64,000 nucleotides of DNA. Source: QQVM01 sp035341855 (GTDB lineage: Bacteria > Bacteroidota > Bacteroidia > AKYH767-A > 2013-40CM-41-45). This document shows positions 28,152 to 37,290 of this stretch, piece by piece; position 1 is the first letter of the stretch; each line of letters begins with the position of its first letter. The DNA is taken from assembly GCA_035341855.1 (NCBI GenBank), contig DAOQWA010000005.1, forward strand, positions 1 through 64,000, written 5' to 3'. The position numbers were made by a program, and so were the translations under genes. Below the pieces are notes generated by a model. That model did no database searches, was not told the origin of the DNA, and was given only the letters and a program-made list of their open reading frames with translations.

Positions 28152-30287
28152 CTATTCAACTTTTACAATTCTGGCTGTTTTTGTCTGGCCCATTGATCGA
28201 ATAATCAGCGTATAGATCCCGGGTGACAAACCAAGTGTAGAGACCTGATGAATTTTTTTATCATCCTCTATATAGTGTCGAACACATCTACCATCTCCTC
28301 CCAAAATATCCATGGTTAATTGACCATGAAAAGAGGAAAGGTCTATGCTAAAATTATCTTTTACCGGATTGGGGAAGAAGCTAATGTTCTGATCATTCTC
28401 TATTAGATTCACCGAATTACAAAGGACAACATTCATCTTATCAAACTCCGAATTGGCGCAGTCATTTGAATCAACGTAAGTATAATGAAGATAATAAAAA
28501 CCCGCACCGGTGATAGCAGGATCAAAAGTATTACCACCGACCACTCCGGGACCTGAATAAGTTCCGCCCAACGGTGAGCCCCCTCCTAATGTCAGGGCCG
28601 GATCAAAAGTGCATAAGGAATCCTGAGTCAATGTGAATGTAACCACGGGGAGTGGATTAACTCTTGCTATTGTTGACAATGTCGCCGTACAATTATTGAC
28701 ATCAACCAGACTCAGCGAATAGATACCCGAATGAGCTACAGTTGCCATCGGGATTTCAGGATTTTGATCGTTCGAACTGAATCCATTCGGACCGGACCAT
28801 GAGTAGCTGCTACCTCCGCTGGCGAATAGCTGTAAGCTTTGTCCGGTACATCTCGGACTATTGCTGGCAACCGGATTTATTGAAGGTATTCCCATCATAC
28901 CCAGGCGCACTGAGATGGAGTGATCATTATAATTAGCAACAGCTATATCTTGTCTTTTATCTCCGTTAAAATCACCGGCAACAACACAAACAGGATAGGA
29001 TCCGACGATCACCTGAGAATTACCATAAAATCCTCCTGCACCATCTCCCAAACGAATTGAAACTTTATTGGAGAAATAGTTTGTAATAGCCAGATCAGGG
29101 AAGTCATCCCCATTAAAATTTCCAATAGTAATAGAATAGGGACCTCCCGGGACAGGCAATTCATCATTTCCGGTAAACCCACCGGTTCCATCACCAAATC
29201 TGATTGAAACTGTATTGGAGGAATAATTGGTGACAGCTATATCTACATTTCCGTCTCTGTTGAAATCTGCGATCACAACATTGTAAGGATTGAACCCGAC
29301 AGGTACATCAGGCATCGCACTAAAGCCACCCATCCCATTTCCCAATCGTATTGAAACACTCTGAGAACCACTATTGGTTACCGCAAAATCTTGTTTGCCA
29401 TCTCTATTAAAATCGGAGATAGCAATACATTCAGGATAGGTTCCAACGTTGATATTTGATGTGATAGTAAAATTTCCTGAGCCGTCACCCAGGCAAATTG
29501 AAACATTATTACTGTGAAAATTGGCCACTGCAAAATCCTGCTTGGCATCATTATTAAAATCTCCGATCGCAACAATAGCAGGGGCATTCCCAACATGGAC
29601 ATTTGGCATGCTGGAAAAGGAACCGGTGCCGTCTCCCAGCCGAACTGCGACAAGGTCAGCACCCTCGTTAGAAACCACAAAATCCTGCTTACCATCACGA
29701 TTAAAATCACCCACGGCAATTGCATAAGGGTGAGAACTTACCACTTCTTCTGAACTTCCTGTAAAACCACCGGTACCATTACCAAACCGAATCGACACAG
29801 AATTATATCCGATGTGCGCTGCAAGGAGGTCTTGTTTATTATCTCCATTGAAATCCCCAATTGCAATCCCTGTAAGGTTATTTCTGATGATAGGATAATT
29901 GGTATTGCCGTTGAAACGACCATCATTACATTCAGTGTTATTAACTATCAGAGTAAATGTTTTGGTTGTACTTAATCCGGATGAACTGAATGCTACTACT
30001 GTGATTGTATACGAGCCCACAGGTTTTGCGTCAGTAATCGTAACTATTCCTGTTGTGGCAACCGCTGTTAACAAGCCGGAAAATTCACCGGAAGCAAACA
30101 CTGCCATTCTGCTGGTATTTGATGGAGCGGCAGTGGGCGAAATATTTGCATTAGCGCCAACACTCAATGTTACCGGAGAGTAATTACCAAGTATCTGGGC
30201 AGAAGTTTTGCTTGCAAACACTAATGTTGCAAAACAGAAAAGAATGATACAGGCGAGGTTGGTGAATCGGACAGTTATAAGGTTCAT
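28152..30287 (-). CDS. Secreted FG-GAP/VCBS repeat protein with T9SS type A sorting domain
   Basis: The 711-residue product has a signal peptide (SKTSAQ cleavage region), an N-terminal domain of about 95 residues, then seven repeats of about 57 residues in residues 130-500, each starting with a DFNxDxxxD calcium-binding loop (for example DFNRDGKQDFAV). These FG-GAP/VCBS repeats form a beta-propeller as in integrin alpha chains. Two Ig/PKD-like units follow, and the last 80 residues end in a type A sorting domain (SFFPNPVKDNF ... TARIVKVE). It should be exported by T9SS and attached to the cell surface, perhaps as a calcium-dependent adhesin. It is monocistronic by position. Confidence 0.9.
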   Translation of the reverse strand: MNLITVRFTNLACIILFCFATLVFASKTSAQILGNYSPVTLSVGANANISPTAAPSNTSRMAVFASGEFSGLLTAVATTGIVTITDAKPVGSYTITVVAFSSSGLSTTKTFTLIVNNTECNDGRFNGNTNYPIIRNNLTGIAIGDFNGDNKQDLLAAHIGYNSVSIRFGNGTGGFTGSSEEVVSSHPYAIAVGDFNRDGKQDFVVSNEGADLVAVRLGDGTGSFSSMPNVHVGNAPAIVAIGDFNNDAKQDFAVANFHSNNVSICLGDGSGNFTITSNINVGTYPECIAISDFNRDGKQDFAVTNSGSQSVSIRLGNGMGGFSAMPDVPVGFNPYNVVIADFNRDGNVDIAVTNYSSNTVSIRFGDGTGGFTGNDELPVPGGPYSITIGNFNGDDFPDLAITNYFSNKVSIRLGDGAGGFYGNSQVIVGSYPVCVVAGDFNGDKRQDIAVANYNDHSISVRLGMMGIPSINPVASNSPRCTGQSLQLFASGGSSYSWSGPNGFSSNDQNPEIPMATVAHSGIYSLSLVDVNNCTATLSTIARVNPLPVVTFTLTQDSLCTFDPALTLGGGSPLGGTYSGPGVVGGNTFDPAITGAGFYYLHYTYVDSNDCANSEFDKMNVVLCNSVNLIENDQNISFFPNPVKDNFSIDLSSFHGQLTMDILGGDGRCVRHYIEDDKKIHQVSTLGLSPGIYTLIIRSMGQTKTARIVKVE

Positions 30288-30546
30288 TAAAATTTTACGG
30301 ATATTGCTAATGTATGTACCTTCGGGACATTAATTAAGCCCCGAAATCTATCCGGAAAGGTACGTCCTGTCAGCAAAAAGAGGAAACTTTTCACGGAAAT
30401 TTATCTTTGATTATTAACAATATCCGGCTAAGGAAATGTTAAATCAGAAGATTATGTCTTAATTTTTGAGAAGAAAATCGAAACAAGGAGGCTAAACCAC
30501 CGGTGTTCTGAGAAAAACAAAGGACCAACAAGAGTCCGGGATGAAA

Positions 30547-31884
30547 CTAAAATGTTTTAGACACCGGCTGTATGACCATTTGAAGACTATCTTGATTCAA
30601 CCTTACCTGTAGCCACTTTTTTAACTTAGCACTCTCCTGCCTGTCCGGGCTCTTAGACATTCTGAGAAGGACCAGATAAATTGCAACATCATTGATCGCC
30701 GAATCTGAATTGATATAAACCGGCTGAATGATCGACTCTTCAAGATCCGGATATTGGACCTTTAGTTCTCTGAACAACTGTTGGCTTGTTAGCTTGAGAG
30801 TAGCTAAACTATCTAATCTGTTTTTCAGCGATTGGTTCTCCAACTCATTTTCGCTTAATATAGTTGCCAGGTGATTTAGCTTTTCTTCCGATTTATCATC
30901 CTCTAAGAGGGCAAATCCCTGTTTGATCTCAAGGTTTGCATTCTCAAGGTCATAATACTTCAATTTTCCCTTTAATTCTTCAATCTGTTTTGATGTTATT
31001 TCTTTACCCCCAAAGGTAAGTGTGATCTTTTGCTCCTTAGGTTTAATTTCCTTATTCAAGAGATAATTATTGGGGAAGAAAGCTTCAGCTGAAATATATT
31101 TTGTCGCACGCTCATTAAATCTGCTCTGACGTACGATGTCATAACCCAAATAAAGACTGGGAATGAGTGTAAATAATACCACTGTTGAAATAATTATACG
31201 TTCTTTTCGTTCAACAGATGGATCATCATGTTTCCTTTTAGGAAACTTCATCAGATATGCAGTTATTAAAGTTGCTAAAGCAATGAAGACACTATTTATA
31301 AGATATAAGTAAAATGCTCCAAGGAAAAAATTAAACTGAGCTGTTGCGAGTCCATAGCCGGCGGTACATAAAGGAGGCATCAATGCAGTGGCAATAGCAA
31401 CTCCCGGAATTACATTTCCTTTGTGTTTACTGGAAATAGCAATGATCCCGGCGAATCCACCAAACAAGGCAATTAAAACATCATAGATGGTTGGTAATGT
31501 TCTTGACAATATTTCAGAGTGCGCATCATCAATGGGAGAGATCAGGAAATAAAATGTAGAAGCAACTAAACCAACTGCGGCAGCGAATAGATAATTTCTA
31601 AATGCCTTCTTTATCAAAGGCAAATCATTGATTGCAACACCAAATCCAATACCGACTATTGGTCCCATTAAAGGAGAAATTAACATGGCACCAATTACCA
31701 CTGCTGTTGAATTCATATTCAAACCGAGCGAGGCTACGAGGATTGCAAAAAACAAGATCCAAAGATTGGTTCCTAAAAAAACAGAATCTTGCTCAATAGT
31801 TTTCCTGACTACTTTGTAATCTTCCTTTTCTTTAAATATGCTAAATACCTCCGGTACTCTGAATTCCATAAAGCTTTTAATCAA
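30547..31884 (-). CDS. DUF389 family membrane protein
   Basis: The 445-residue protein matches the DUF389/TIGR00341 group: FFAILVASLGLNMNSTAVVIGAMLISPLMGPI near residues 45-75 is its signature. Residues of about 40-260 form six or seven membrane helices; the C-terminal 180 residues are soluble and contain a predicted coiled coil (NHLATILSENELENQSLKNRL). Function is unknown in the family, though the fold resembles a transporter. A -7-like TATATTTG lies at 31940-31947 on the minus strand. It is flanked by an intergenic region and a convergent T9SS gene. Confidence 0.85.
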   Translation of the reverse strand: MIKSFMEFRVPEVFSIFKEKEDYKVVRKTIEQDSVFLGTNLWILFFAILVASLGLNMNSTAVVIGAMLISPLMGPIVGIGFGVAINDLPLIKKAFRNYLFAAAVGLVASTFYFLISPIDDAHSEILSRTLPTIYDVLIALFGGFAGIIAISSKHKGNVIPGVAIATALMPPLCTAGYGLATAQFNFFLGAFYLYLINSVFIALATLITAYLMKFPKRKHDDPSVERKERIIISTVVLFTLIPSLYLGYDIVRQSRFNERATKYISAEAFFPNNYLLNKEIKPKEQKITLTFGGKEITSKQIEELKGKLKYYDLENANLEIKQGFALLEDDKSEEKLNHLATILSENELENQSLKNRLDSLATLKLTSQQLFRELKVQYPDLEESIIQPVYINSDSAINDVAIYLVLLRMSKSPDRQESAKLKKWLQVRLNQDSLQMVIQPVSKTF

Positions 31885-31966
31885 ACATTCTCAAGCAACT
31901 AAATACCACTATGCTACTTTAAGCCTAAATTGGCAGGTACAAATATACAAACGAGATTGCTATAGT

Positions 31967-32302
31967 TTACAGTCCAAAAGTCATGAAAAAGGAAAGTGGC
32001 TGCTCAAATAATGTAGTTGGCTTCCTAATACGGGGATGAATTTTTATTTCTTTGTCAGGATGCTGACTGCCTGTTGATGTATAGTAATCAGTCCGACTGT
32101 TCTTTTCCCAGATAAGCGAAAAACCGGCTTCCGGAATTATGCTAAATCTTTTAGACAATTGATAGCGGACACCCGGCAATGGCGTACCTCCGGCAGATGT
32201 CATTTGCTCTTCGGACCCATTTGCAGAGTGACCAGGCCTAAATTGTACAAATTTGGCTAACATATTTTGCTTGCTGACAAAAAAAACAAATCCTATGCAC
32301 AA
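31967..32302 (-). pseudogene. Possible remnant of an outer-membrane beta-barrel gene
   Basis: A 111-codon open frame ends in the pattern expected of a beta-barrel C-terminus (LSFFMTFGL) and has GVRYQLSKRFSIIPEAGFSL, a typical barrel strand pair. It has no signal peptide and its first residues do not look like a real N-terminus. It sits in a 600-base gap between the DUF389 and prohibitin genes. I read it as the 3' remnant of a decayed gene, but it may be a small intact gene or chance. The upstream bases do not restore a longer frame that I could see. Confidence 0.3.
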
Positions 32303-32436
32303 AGACTAAGTAGCGTTTTTAAGCTATGAGTACCAAATGGTTGAATCAAATTTTTATAAAATAAATAGTAGCCATTTCTTGAGGTAGAGTTTGTCAAATA
32401 ATAAAATTCGCTTCATCACAATAAAATTTATCAAAA

Positions 32437-32461
32437 CAAAAAAGGAGGCTTAAAGCCTCCT
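32437..32461 (-). terminator. Rho-independent terminator after the prohibitin gene
   Basis: On the minus strand AGGAGGCTT and AAGCCTCCT form a stem of up to nine pairs with a very short nominal loop (three or more bases once inner pairs open), followed by a T-run. It lies about 20 bases past the prohibitin stop. Confidence 0.85.
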
Positions 32462-32482
32462 CTTAAATTTAATTTGGTTCTA

Positions 32483-33325
32483 TTACTTCTTAGAGTCTCC
32501 AACACCAATAAACGGAACGGCACCTGCACCCGTAACTTCCGGAAGAATTCCATTCCATTTTTCTATTGCTTTAAGATTTGCCTCTATCTTTCTGAGTTCA
32601 ATAAGATCGGGGGAGATATTCATCTTCTGCAAACGAAGAGCTTCTGCCTCTGCAGTAGCTGCTGTGATGGTTTGCTCAGCCTCAACCTTTATACGATCAA
32701 GATCCCTCTTTGCTTTTAATGCATTTTGCTCAGCAGTTTGTTTGGCTTCAATTGCATCTGTAAATATTTTGGAAAAATTGAATGACACAATGGAAAATGC
32801 ATCAACGGAGATGTTTGAACTAAGTAATCTTTGTTTAAGTGCTTCTTGCATTTCTGCACTTACTGCAGGTCTTTTCGTGATAAGTTCTTCAGCCGAGTAA
32901 CGGGCAGTTACAGCTTTCATTACTTCCTGAATTGCCGGATCGATTATACGCTCTTTAAACTCTACACCGATAGATTGATAAACAATATTGGCTCTATCAG
33001 GAATTATATGATAGTTGAGAGCAACCGATAAGGCTACATCCTGCAAATCTGATGAGGCCGAAGCTGCATCTGTAACCACCTTATGAATTTTCACATCCAT
33101 AATCACAACTTCCTGCATAATCGGTATACGTAAGTGCATACCTTCATCAAGCACCTTGTCCTGCACGGCTCCGAAGTTGAGTACTATACCCCTCTCACCT
33201 GCTCCTATTTGTACCCAGGGTTTAATGATCATTAGTGCCAGAAAGACGATTCCAAGAATTAAATACTTTCGCCATGGTCCCCTGGTTAATTTGTGAATCG
33301 TTTCGTCTATATCGTTACTTGCCAT
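32483..33325 (-). CDS. Prohibitin/SPFH-domain membrane protein
   Basis: This 280-residue protein has one N-terminal membrane helix (KYLILGIVFLALMIIKPWVQI) followed by an SPFH domain (about 45-210) with GERGIVLNFGAVQDKVLDEGMHLRIPI and a long helix of AEQNALKAKRDLDRIKVEAEQTI type, as in prohibitins and HflC. Such proteins form ring-shaped membrane assemblies that hold or regulate proteases such as FtsH. A good promoter (33388-33417) and a terminator (32437-32461) make it monocistronic. The protein faces the periplasm or cytoplasm depending on topology, which cannot be settled here; its partner protease is not in the window. Confidence 0.93.
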   Translation of the reverse strand: MASNDIDETIHKLTRGPWRKYLILGIVFLALMIIKPWVQIGAGERGIVLNFGAVQDKVLDEGMHLRIPIMQEVVIMDVKIHKVVTDAASASSDLQDVALSVALNYHIIPDRANIVYQSIGVEFKERIIDPAIQEVMKAVTARYSAEELITKRPAVSAEMQEALKQRLLSSNISVDAFSIVSFNFSKIFTDAIEAKQTAEQNALKAKRDLDRIKVEAEQTITAATAEAEALRLQKMNISPDLIELRKIEANLKAIEKWNGILPEVTGAGAVPFIGVGDSKK

Positions 33326-33387
33326 TCCTAAATTTTCTAATAAGTTATTAAATGCTCTCTTTTAATCATTATTCGTATGATATGTTC

Positions 33388-33417
33388 CAAAGATAAAAAT
33401 AAAAGGGAGAATCACAA
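33388..33417 (-). promoter_or_regulatory. Promoter of the prohibitin gene
   Basis: On the minus strand TTG (33415-33417) is 19 bases upstream of TATCTTTG (33388-33395), the exact Bacteroidota consensus and spacing. It lies about 63 bases before the start codon. Confidence 0.75.
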
Positions 33418-33455
33418 TCAACTGACATAAGACTTGGACAGGCAGATCAAATTCC

Positions 33456-34103
33456 TTACCTCGTCTTCACTTTTTCACCAAACAATATGCAAAATGAAAA
33501 TGCAAAAACCCGGCTTTTCATCACTCCATTACTAGTTTTGTCGGAGGTTAAATTCATTAAGCCATGATCATATTTAGCTATCAGCGAAACTTTTCTAAAC
33601 TCAACACCTATACCACAGTTTAAACCAAAATCAATTTCCTTCAAGTCATTTTGTTGACCTGTTCCGTATTTAATATCCTGAACATTCTCCCAAAAACTGT
33701 ACTTATAAGTACCACCGAGAGCATAGTCAAAAAACATACCTCCAAGAAATAATACATTGAGCTTTGTATTCTTAACGGGAACTTTAGCTAATAAATTAAT
33801 GGGCAACTCTATGTACCAAGGTGCAATTACCAACTCGTTCTTACCCAACAGATATCTTCCACCTTTCCCATTCAACAACAGCCCATGTCTTAAAAAGATA
33901 TTTTTGTACAACTTAACTTCTGAAATCAATCCGATCTGTTCTCTAAGAATTAGCCGTTGTGGCGGCACTGTTCCGATCGGCTCCCAGGTCATGCCGGAGA
34001 AATTAATTGCAATGGTCGGACCCAGACGAATTTCAGCACTAACTTTATTCAAGAAGATAAAGCTCAAAATTGGACCCAAAATAAAAATGATTTTTTTTCT
34101 CAT
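33456..34103 (-). CDS. Small outer-membrane beta-barrel protein
   Basis: From the ATG at 34103 (rather than an earlier in-frame ATG at 34142) the 215-residue product has a signal peptide with cleavage near KVSAEIRLG. The rest alternates hydrophobic and polar residues with many aromatic residues, including a GVEFRKVSLIAKYDHGL strand, as in the porin-like outer-membrane beta-barrel families of Bacteroidota. No catalytic motif is visible. It is followed downstream by the prohibitin gene on the same strand, with 130 bases between them containing a separate promoter. Function unknown. Confidence 0.75.
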   Translation of the reverse strand: MRKKIIFILGPILSFIFLNKVSAEIRLGPTIAINFSGMTWEPIGTVPPQRLILREQIGLISEVKLYKNIFLRHGLLLNGKGGRYLLGKNELVIAPWYIELPINLLAKVPVKNTKLNVLFLGGMFFDYALGGTYKYSFWENVQDIKYGTGQQNDLKEIDFGLNCGIGVEFRKVSLIAKYDHGLMNLTSDKTSNGVMKSRVFAFSFCILFGEKVKTR

Positions 34104-34157
34104 AGTAGTACTCAAAAGACATTCTATAAAAACAAGCTCCAAGAAACTTGGGTAAAT

Positions 34158-34520
34158 CTATTTAACTTTTTTCGAGTTATTCTCCTTCAACCTAAACTTA
34201 ACTATTCTACTAATCAAGTTCAATGGCATGGCTTCGTCTAAAGGAAATTGTACAGACCCTTTGCCTTGCTTGTATTTAGACAAGGCTTTGGCAAAAGCAG
34301 AATGTCCACTCGGAGTTGCATATAATCCAATGTGATTTTTAAAGGCCGCGAAGTAAACCAAAATACCGTTTTGCCTGTAAGCCGGCATACCATAGCTTAT
34401 AACTTCTTCAGCCTTTGGTGCAGCAGTTTTGATTGTTTTCCTGATTTGCTTTAAAATATTTTGGACTTCAGGACTGAATCCCAAAATATAATCATCGACA
34501 TTCAAGGGCTTATTTTGCAT
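34158..34520 (-). CDS. DUF1801 family protein (YdhG-like)
   Basis: The 120-residue protein matches the DUF1801/YdhG group: SPEVQNILKQIRKTIKTAAPKAEEVISYGMPAYRQNG and the following FAAFKNHIGLY motif are its signature. Family members are small cytoplasmic proteins linked to iron or frataxin-like functions in some species, but that is uncertain. The start at 34520 matches the usual family N-terminus; the ATG at 34529 adds three residues. It is separated by 37 bases from the downstream-starting SRPBCC gene on the same strand, so they may be co-transcribed. Function is not established. Confidence 0.85.
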   Translation of the reverse strand: MQNKPLNVDDYILGFSPEVQNILKQIRKTIKTAAPKAEEVISYGMPAYRQNGILVYFAAFKNHIGLYATPSGHSAFAKALSKYKQGKGSVQFPLDEAMPLNLISRIVKFRLKENNSKKVK

Positions 34521-34557
34521 AATGATCAATCTAAAGACAAGAATGAACTTTATTTTT

Positions 34558-34995
34558 TTATAGAGACGACTTCAGGGTTTCAGCGTATTTCTTATAGTTA
34601 TTCAAGATCATTTGCCAGCCCTGTCTTTGCATATCCAGCGGATTTTCATTTTCAGGTTCAAAGCTTTCATTGACTATAGTTTCGGCACTTTCTTCTCTAA
34701 ACTCAACCTTTACCTTACGCCCGTCTTCAAGTGTATATTCAAGGAGTTCCTTAGCTTTGATCTTATCAAATTCTCCGGAAAAATCAAAACCGAAGCTTCC
34801 ATCTTTTGCTTCCATTCTGGATGTAAATTTTCCACCGACTCTTAGATCCACCTCAGCTTTCGGACATTGCCAATCCTCAGAAGCAAAATTCCAGTTGACA
34901 ATATGTTCAGGTTTAGTCCACACATCCCATGCTTTATTAAGCGGAATATTCAATCTGACTTCAATACTTATTTTGGTTTTTTCTTTTGTTTCCAT
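34558..34995 (-). CDS. SRPBCC (AHSA1/START-like) domain protein
   Basis: This 145-residue protein has the AHSA1-like fold: ISIEVRLNIPLNKAWDVWTKPEHIVNWNFA at the start and GKFTSRMEAKDGS then DFSGEFDKI, typical of the SRPBCC superfamily. These proteins form a deep hydrophobic ligand cavity and act as lipid or small-molecule binders. No signal peptide is present, so it is cytoplasmic. It is adjacent to the DUF1801 gene on the same strand. Ligand and role are unknown. Confidence 0.9.
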   Translation of the reverse strand: METKEKTKISIEVRLNIPLNKAWDVWTKPEHIVNWNFASEDWQCPKAEVDLRVGGKFTSRMEAKDGSFGFDFSGEFDKIKAKELLEYTLEDGRKVKVEFREESAETIVNESFEPENENPLDMQRQGWQMILNNYKKYAETLKSSL

Positions 34996-35152
34996 GGCGT
35001 GTTATAATTTTTAGATTTGAAAAATACATAGCCTTCATCAGAATTAAAATAAAATTTAGTAATTTTTTATATCAGGTTCAGTCTTTTACTTGATTTAAAA
35101 CAAGAACATATATTTATCGTTCAATTTGCATTAAAAAAAATAATATTCCAGA

Positions 35153-35635
35153 TCAAGCTTTAGGACAAATCGGAATCCAAATCTCCTCTTCTGACTCCGG
35201 ATCTTCATGTTTATACTTTTCTCCCAGGATCTCAAAATGAGGTCTGTTATCCGGCTTATAATCTGATTCGGGAAACCAATTGCCAAAAATATATCCGAAA
35301 GTCTTAGGGCCTTTACTTGCTTGACCTCTGTGTATAAACACAGCATATAAACCTGTTTCAATAAGCAAGGTCTCCATCCCTTCCGGCACACTATCGAAGT
35401 CTGCTACTTCCTTGGCTGCCCATTTCAAAAACTCTACCGAAGGGTCGAAGGATTGAAAGAAATTGTCTTTATAGATCTGAACTGAAAAAAGATCATCGCT
35501 TAAATTATTTATGATCTCATTCCGTCTTGGCATGAATGTATTCCAAAGTTGAAATGTTTCGTTTTTGGAGAACGACATTTTTCGGTGTATGCCAACAAGT
35601 TTTTTCTCCGGGAACAGTTGGATTCTTGAAAACAT
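35153..35635 (-). CDS. GyrI-like small-molecule-binding protein
   Basis: The 160-residue protein starts with a strand typical of the AraC effector-binding/GyrI-like fold (KKLVGIHRKMSFSKNETFQLWNTFMPRRNEI) and ends with RPHFEILGEKYKHEDPESEEEIWIPI, the usual C-terminal motif. Members bind small hydrophobic molecules or DNA gyrase. There is no DNA-binding domain here, so it is a stand-alone binding domain, presumably cytoplasmic. It is the first of three small genes of unrelated type on this strand, with a gap of 18 bases to the lipoprotein gene upstream. The ligand is unknown. Confidence 0.87.
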   Translation of the reverse strand: MFSRIQLFPEKKLVGIHRKMSFSKNETFQLWNTFMPRRNEIINNLSDDLFSVQIYKDNFFQSFDPSVEFLKWAAKEVADFDSVPEGMETLLIETGLYAVFIHRGQASKGPKTFGYIFGNWFPESDYKPDNRPHFEILGEKYKHEDPESEEEIWIPICPKA

Positions 35636-35653
35636 AATTCAGTCAATACTTTA

Positions 35654-36160
35654 TTATTTAATTTTTACTCCAACAATGCTTTGCGTCCAAGTGAGACCCA
35701 GAGATCCAAATGAAAAACCAATTTGGATGGAATCGTTTATCATTTTTCCGTAAAACCCCACGTGATAACTACAATCGAACTCCGGGTATGAAAGGACTCC
35801 GTTTAGAGTAATCGTAGGATGATAATAATATTGGAAATAAAAGGCAACGCCATTACACGATCCACTGGGAGAATTGGGGTCAAAAGGTTCATTCACTAAA
35901 ATACCAACCTTATGTTCAATATCATGATAGTTCTTTCCTGCTGTGGTGTTGAACCCTTCAAATTTTCTAACTTTTACCACTTTATATGCTGAATCTACAG
36001 AAAACTGACCCATACTACTATACGTTGTTCTTACAAGACAATTATAATCACCATAAAATTTTTCGCGATAATCCCTGATACGTCCATCGTCAACCTCTGC
36101 CTTTTTACATGAGATTAAAATAATAAAAAAACATAAAATGGTTGAAAATATTTTTTTCAT
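35654..36160 (-). CDS. Small lipoprotein of unknown function
   Basis: The 168-residue product has a lipoprotein signal (MKKIFSTILCFFIILISCKK, cysteine near residue 18). The remainder is predicted beta-rich with an internal CNGVAFYFQYYYHP stretch; I recognise no family. It should be membrane-anchored in the periplasm or at the surface. The GyrI-like gene begins 18 bases downstream on the same strand, so they may share a transcript. Function unknown. Confidence 0.78.
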   Translation of the reverse strand: MKKIFSTILCFFIILISCKKAEVDDGRIRDYREKFYGDYNCLVRTTYSSMGQFSVDSAYKVVKVRKFEGFNTTAGKNYHDIEHKVGILVNEPFDPNSPSGSCNGVAFYFQYYYHPTITLNGVLSYPEFDCSYHVGFYGKMINDSIQIGFSFGSLGLTWTQSIVGVKIK

Positions 36161-36366
36161 TTTATCCGGAAATATTTTTCAATTCATTATACATAATTTT
36201 AAAACAGTTATTTCTTAAAATTTCCTAATTCGAATATACAAAATTCTCGGTACACATCAATTTCTAATACATAGATGAATAAACTATTGCGATATTAAAC
36301 AAAAATCGACTGTTCTTCTCGATTGAAAAGAAAGCTAAACAATATTAAGACACATTTGATTTGGGA

Positions 36367-36567
36367 TCAACCCTTGTTCAGCCGGATCAACAAAACAGTG
36401 TTTAATAAAAGTAAAAGCATTAAGGAAATATAGGATAATCTTTCAATCATTGTTCCCGTAAAGTTTTCGTTTATCCCGTTATACAATATCCATAAAACAA
36501 AAATTACATTTGCCGAAATGGCAAGAACTGACAAAAGCTTAATAAATAAAGGTTTATTATTGCTCAT
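36367..36567 (-). CDS. Small two-helix membrane protein
   Basis: This 66-residue protein has two predicted membrane helices (about residues 10-30 and 43-61). The start lies 12 bases after the stop of the MOSC gene, so it is probably co-transcribed with it. There is no recognisable motif. The short length leaves some doubt that it is a true gene, but the spacing and the balanced helix pair support it. Function unknown. Confidence 0.6.
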   Translation of the reverse strand: MSNNKPLFIKLLSVLAISANVIFVLWILYNGINENFTGTMIERLSYISLMLLLLLNTVLLIRLNKG

Positions 36568-36579
36568 ACCAACAATTTC

Positions 36580-37230
36580 TTAATTATTCTCTTCAGTATA
36601 AAATTTTCTTTTAAGATATTTCTTTACACTTTCTGCTAAAAACTTTGCTTCCAAGGCTGTCTCAACCATTTTCATATCCGGCGATTTTGAATAGATCAAC
36701 GAATACAACTCTGCTACGGTAAATGAATCCGGTTCCTCAAATATTTTTTCAGACTGATCCCCAACCTTTACAAAACCTTCTTCAAGAACTCTTACATAGA
36801 TACCGGGGAACGGTGCTTGAATAAATTCATTAATAATACTCTTGTCTTCGAATCTAATTCCCAGTTTGTAGCATGGTTGTCTGGGTTGAGATATCTGAAT
36901 CAAGGCTTCACCCAGTCGAAATGTATCACCTATGAAAATTTTAGACTCGTCCAGACCTTCAACAGTGATGTTCTCTCCAAATATCCCAAATTCGAAATTC
37001 AGATTTGGAAATTTAGATTTCCAAAAATTATAGTGATCGTAAGAATAAATGTAACAGGCCTTTTCCAAGCCGCCATGATGAACAGTATCAACAACACAAT
37101 CCTTATTTACTCCACTAAAACCTAGAAAAATAGGATGAGGAACTGCTTTTTTATATATGCCGGTTTGCTCCTCTTTTCCATTCCAAAAAATAGTTTGAGA
37201 AACACTAAGGTTTGTTGAAATTACTCGCAT
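36580..37230 (-). CDS. MOSC-domain protein (YiiM-like)
   Basis: The 216-residue protein has the MOSC domain in the YiiM arrangement: VDTVHHGGLEKACYIYSYDHY, then FGIFGENITVEGLDESKIFIGDTFRLG, then the conserved cysteine motif QPRQPCYKLG. MOSC domains bind molybdenum cofactor sulfur and YiiM-type proteins reduce N-hydroxylated compounds using bound molybdenum cofactor. Its C-terminal 40 residues are a helical extension. No molybdenum cofactor gene is adjacent. A small membrane protein gene follows on the same strand after 12 bases. Confidence 0.9.
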   Translation of the reverse strand: MRVISTNLSVSQTIFWNGKEEQTGIYKKAVPHPIFLGFSGVNKDCVVDTVHHGGLEKACYIYSYDHYNFWKSKFPNLNFEFGIFGENITVEGLDESKIFIGDTFRLGEALIQISQPRQPCYKLGIRFEDKSIINEFIQAPFPGIYVRVLEEGFVKVGDQSEKIFEEPDSFTVAELYSLIYSKSPDMKMVETALEAKFLAESVKKYLKRKFYTEENN

Positions 37231-37290
37231 AGTTCCATCTGCAACATGAATTTTTTGTCCTGCCTTTTGTAGTGCTCCATTAGCCCTAGA

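Noticed and set aside
28900..29900. Regular short spacing of similar sequences that could suggest a CRISPR-like array
   Set aside because: The repeats are codons of the seven FG-GAP units in a single coding frame. There are no conserved direct repeats with unique spacers and no cas gene.
30402..30409. TATCTTTG on the plus strand, an exact -7 consensus
   Set aside because: No gene lies downstream on that strand and no -33 element is present at the right distance. It is most likely a chance match.
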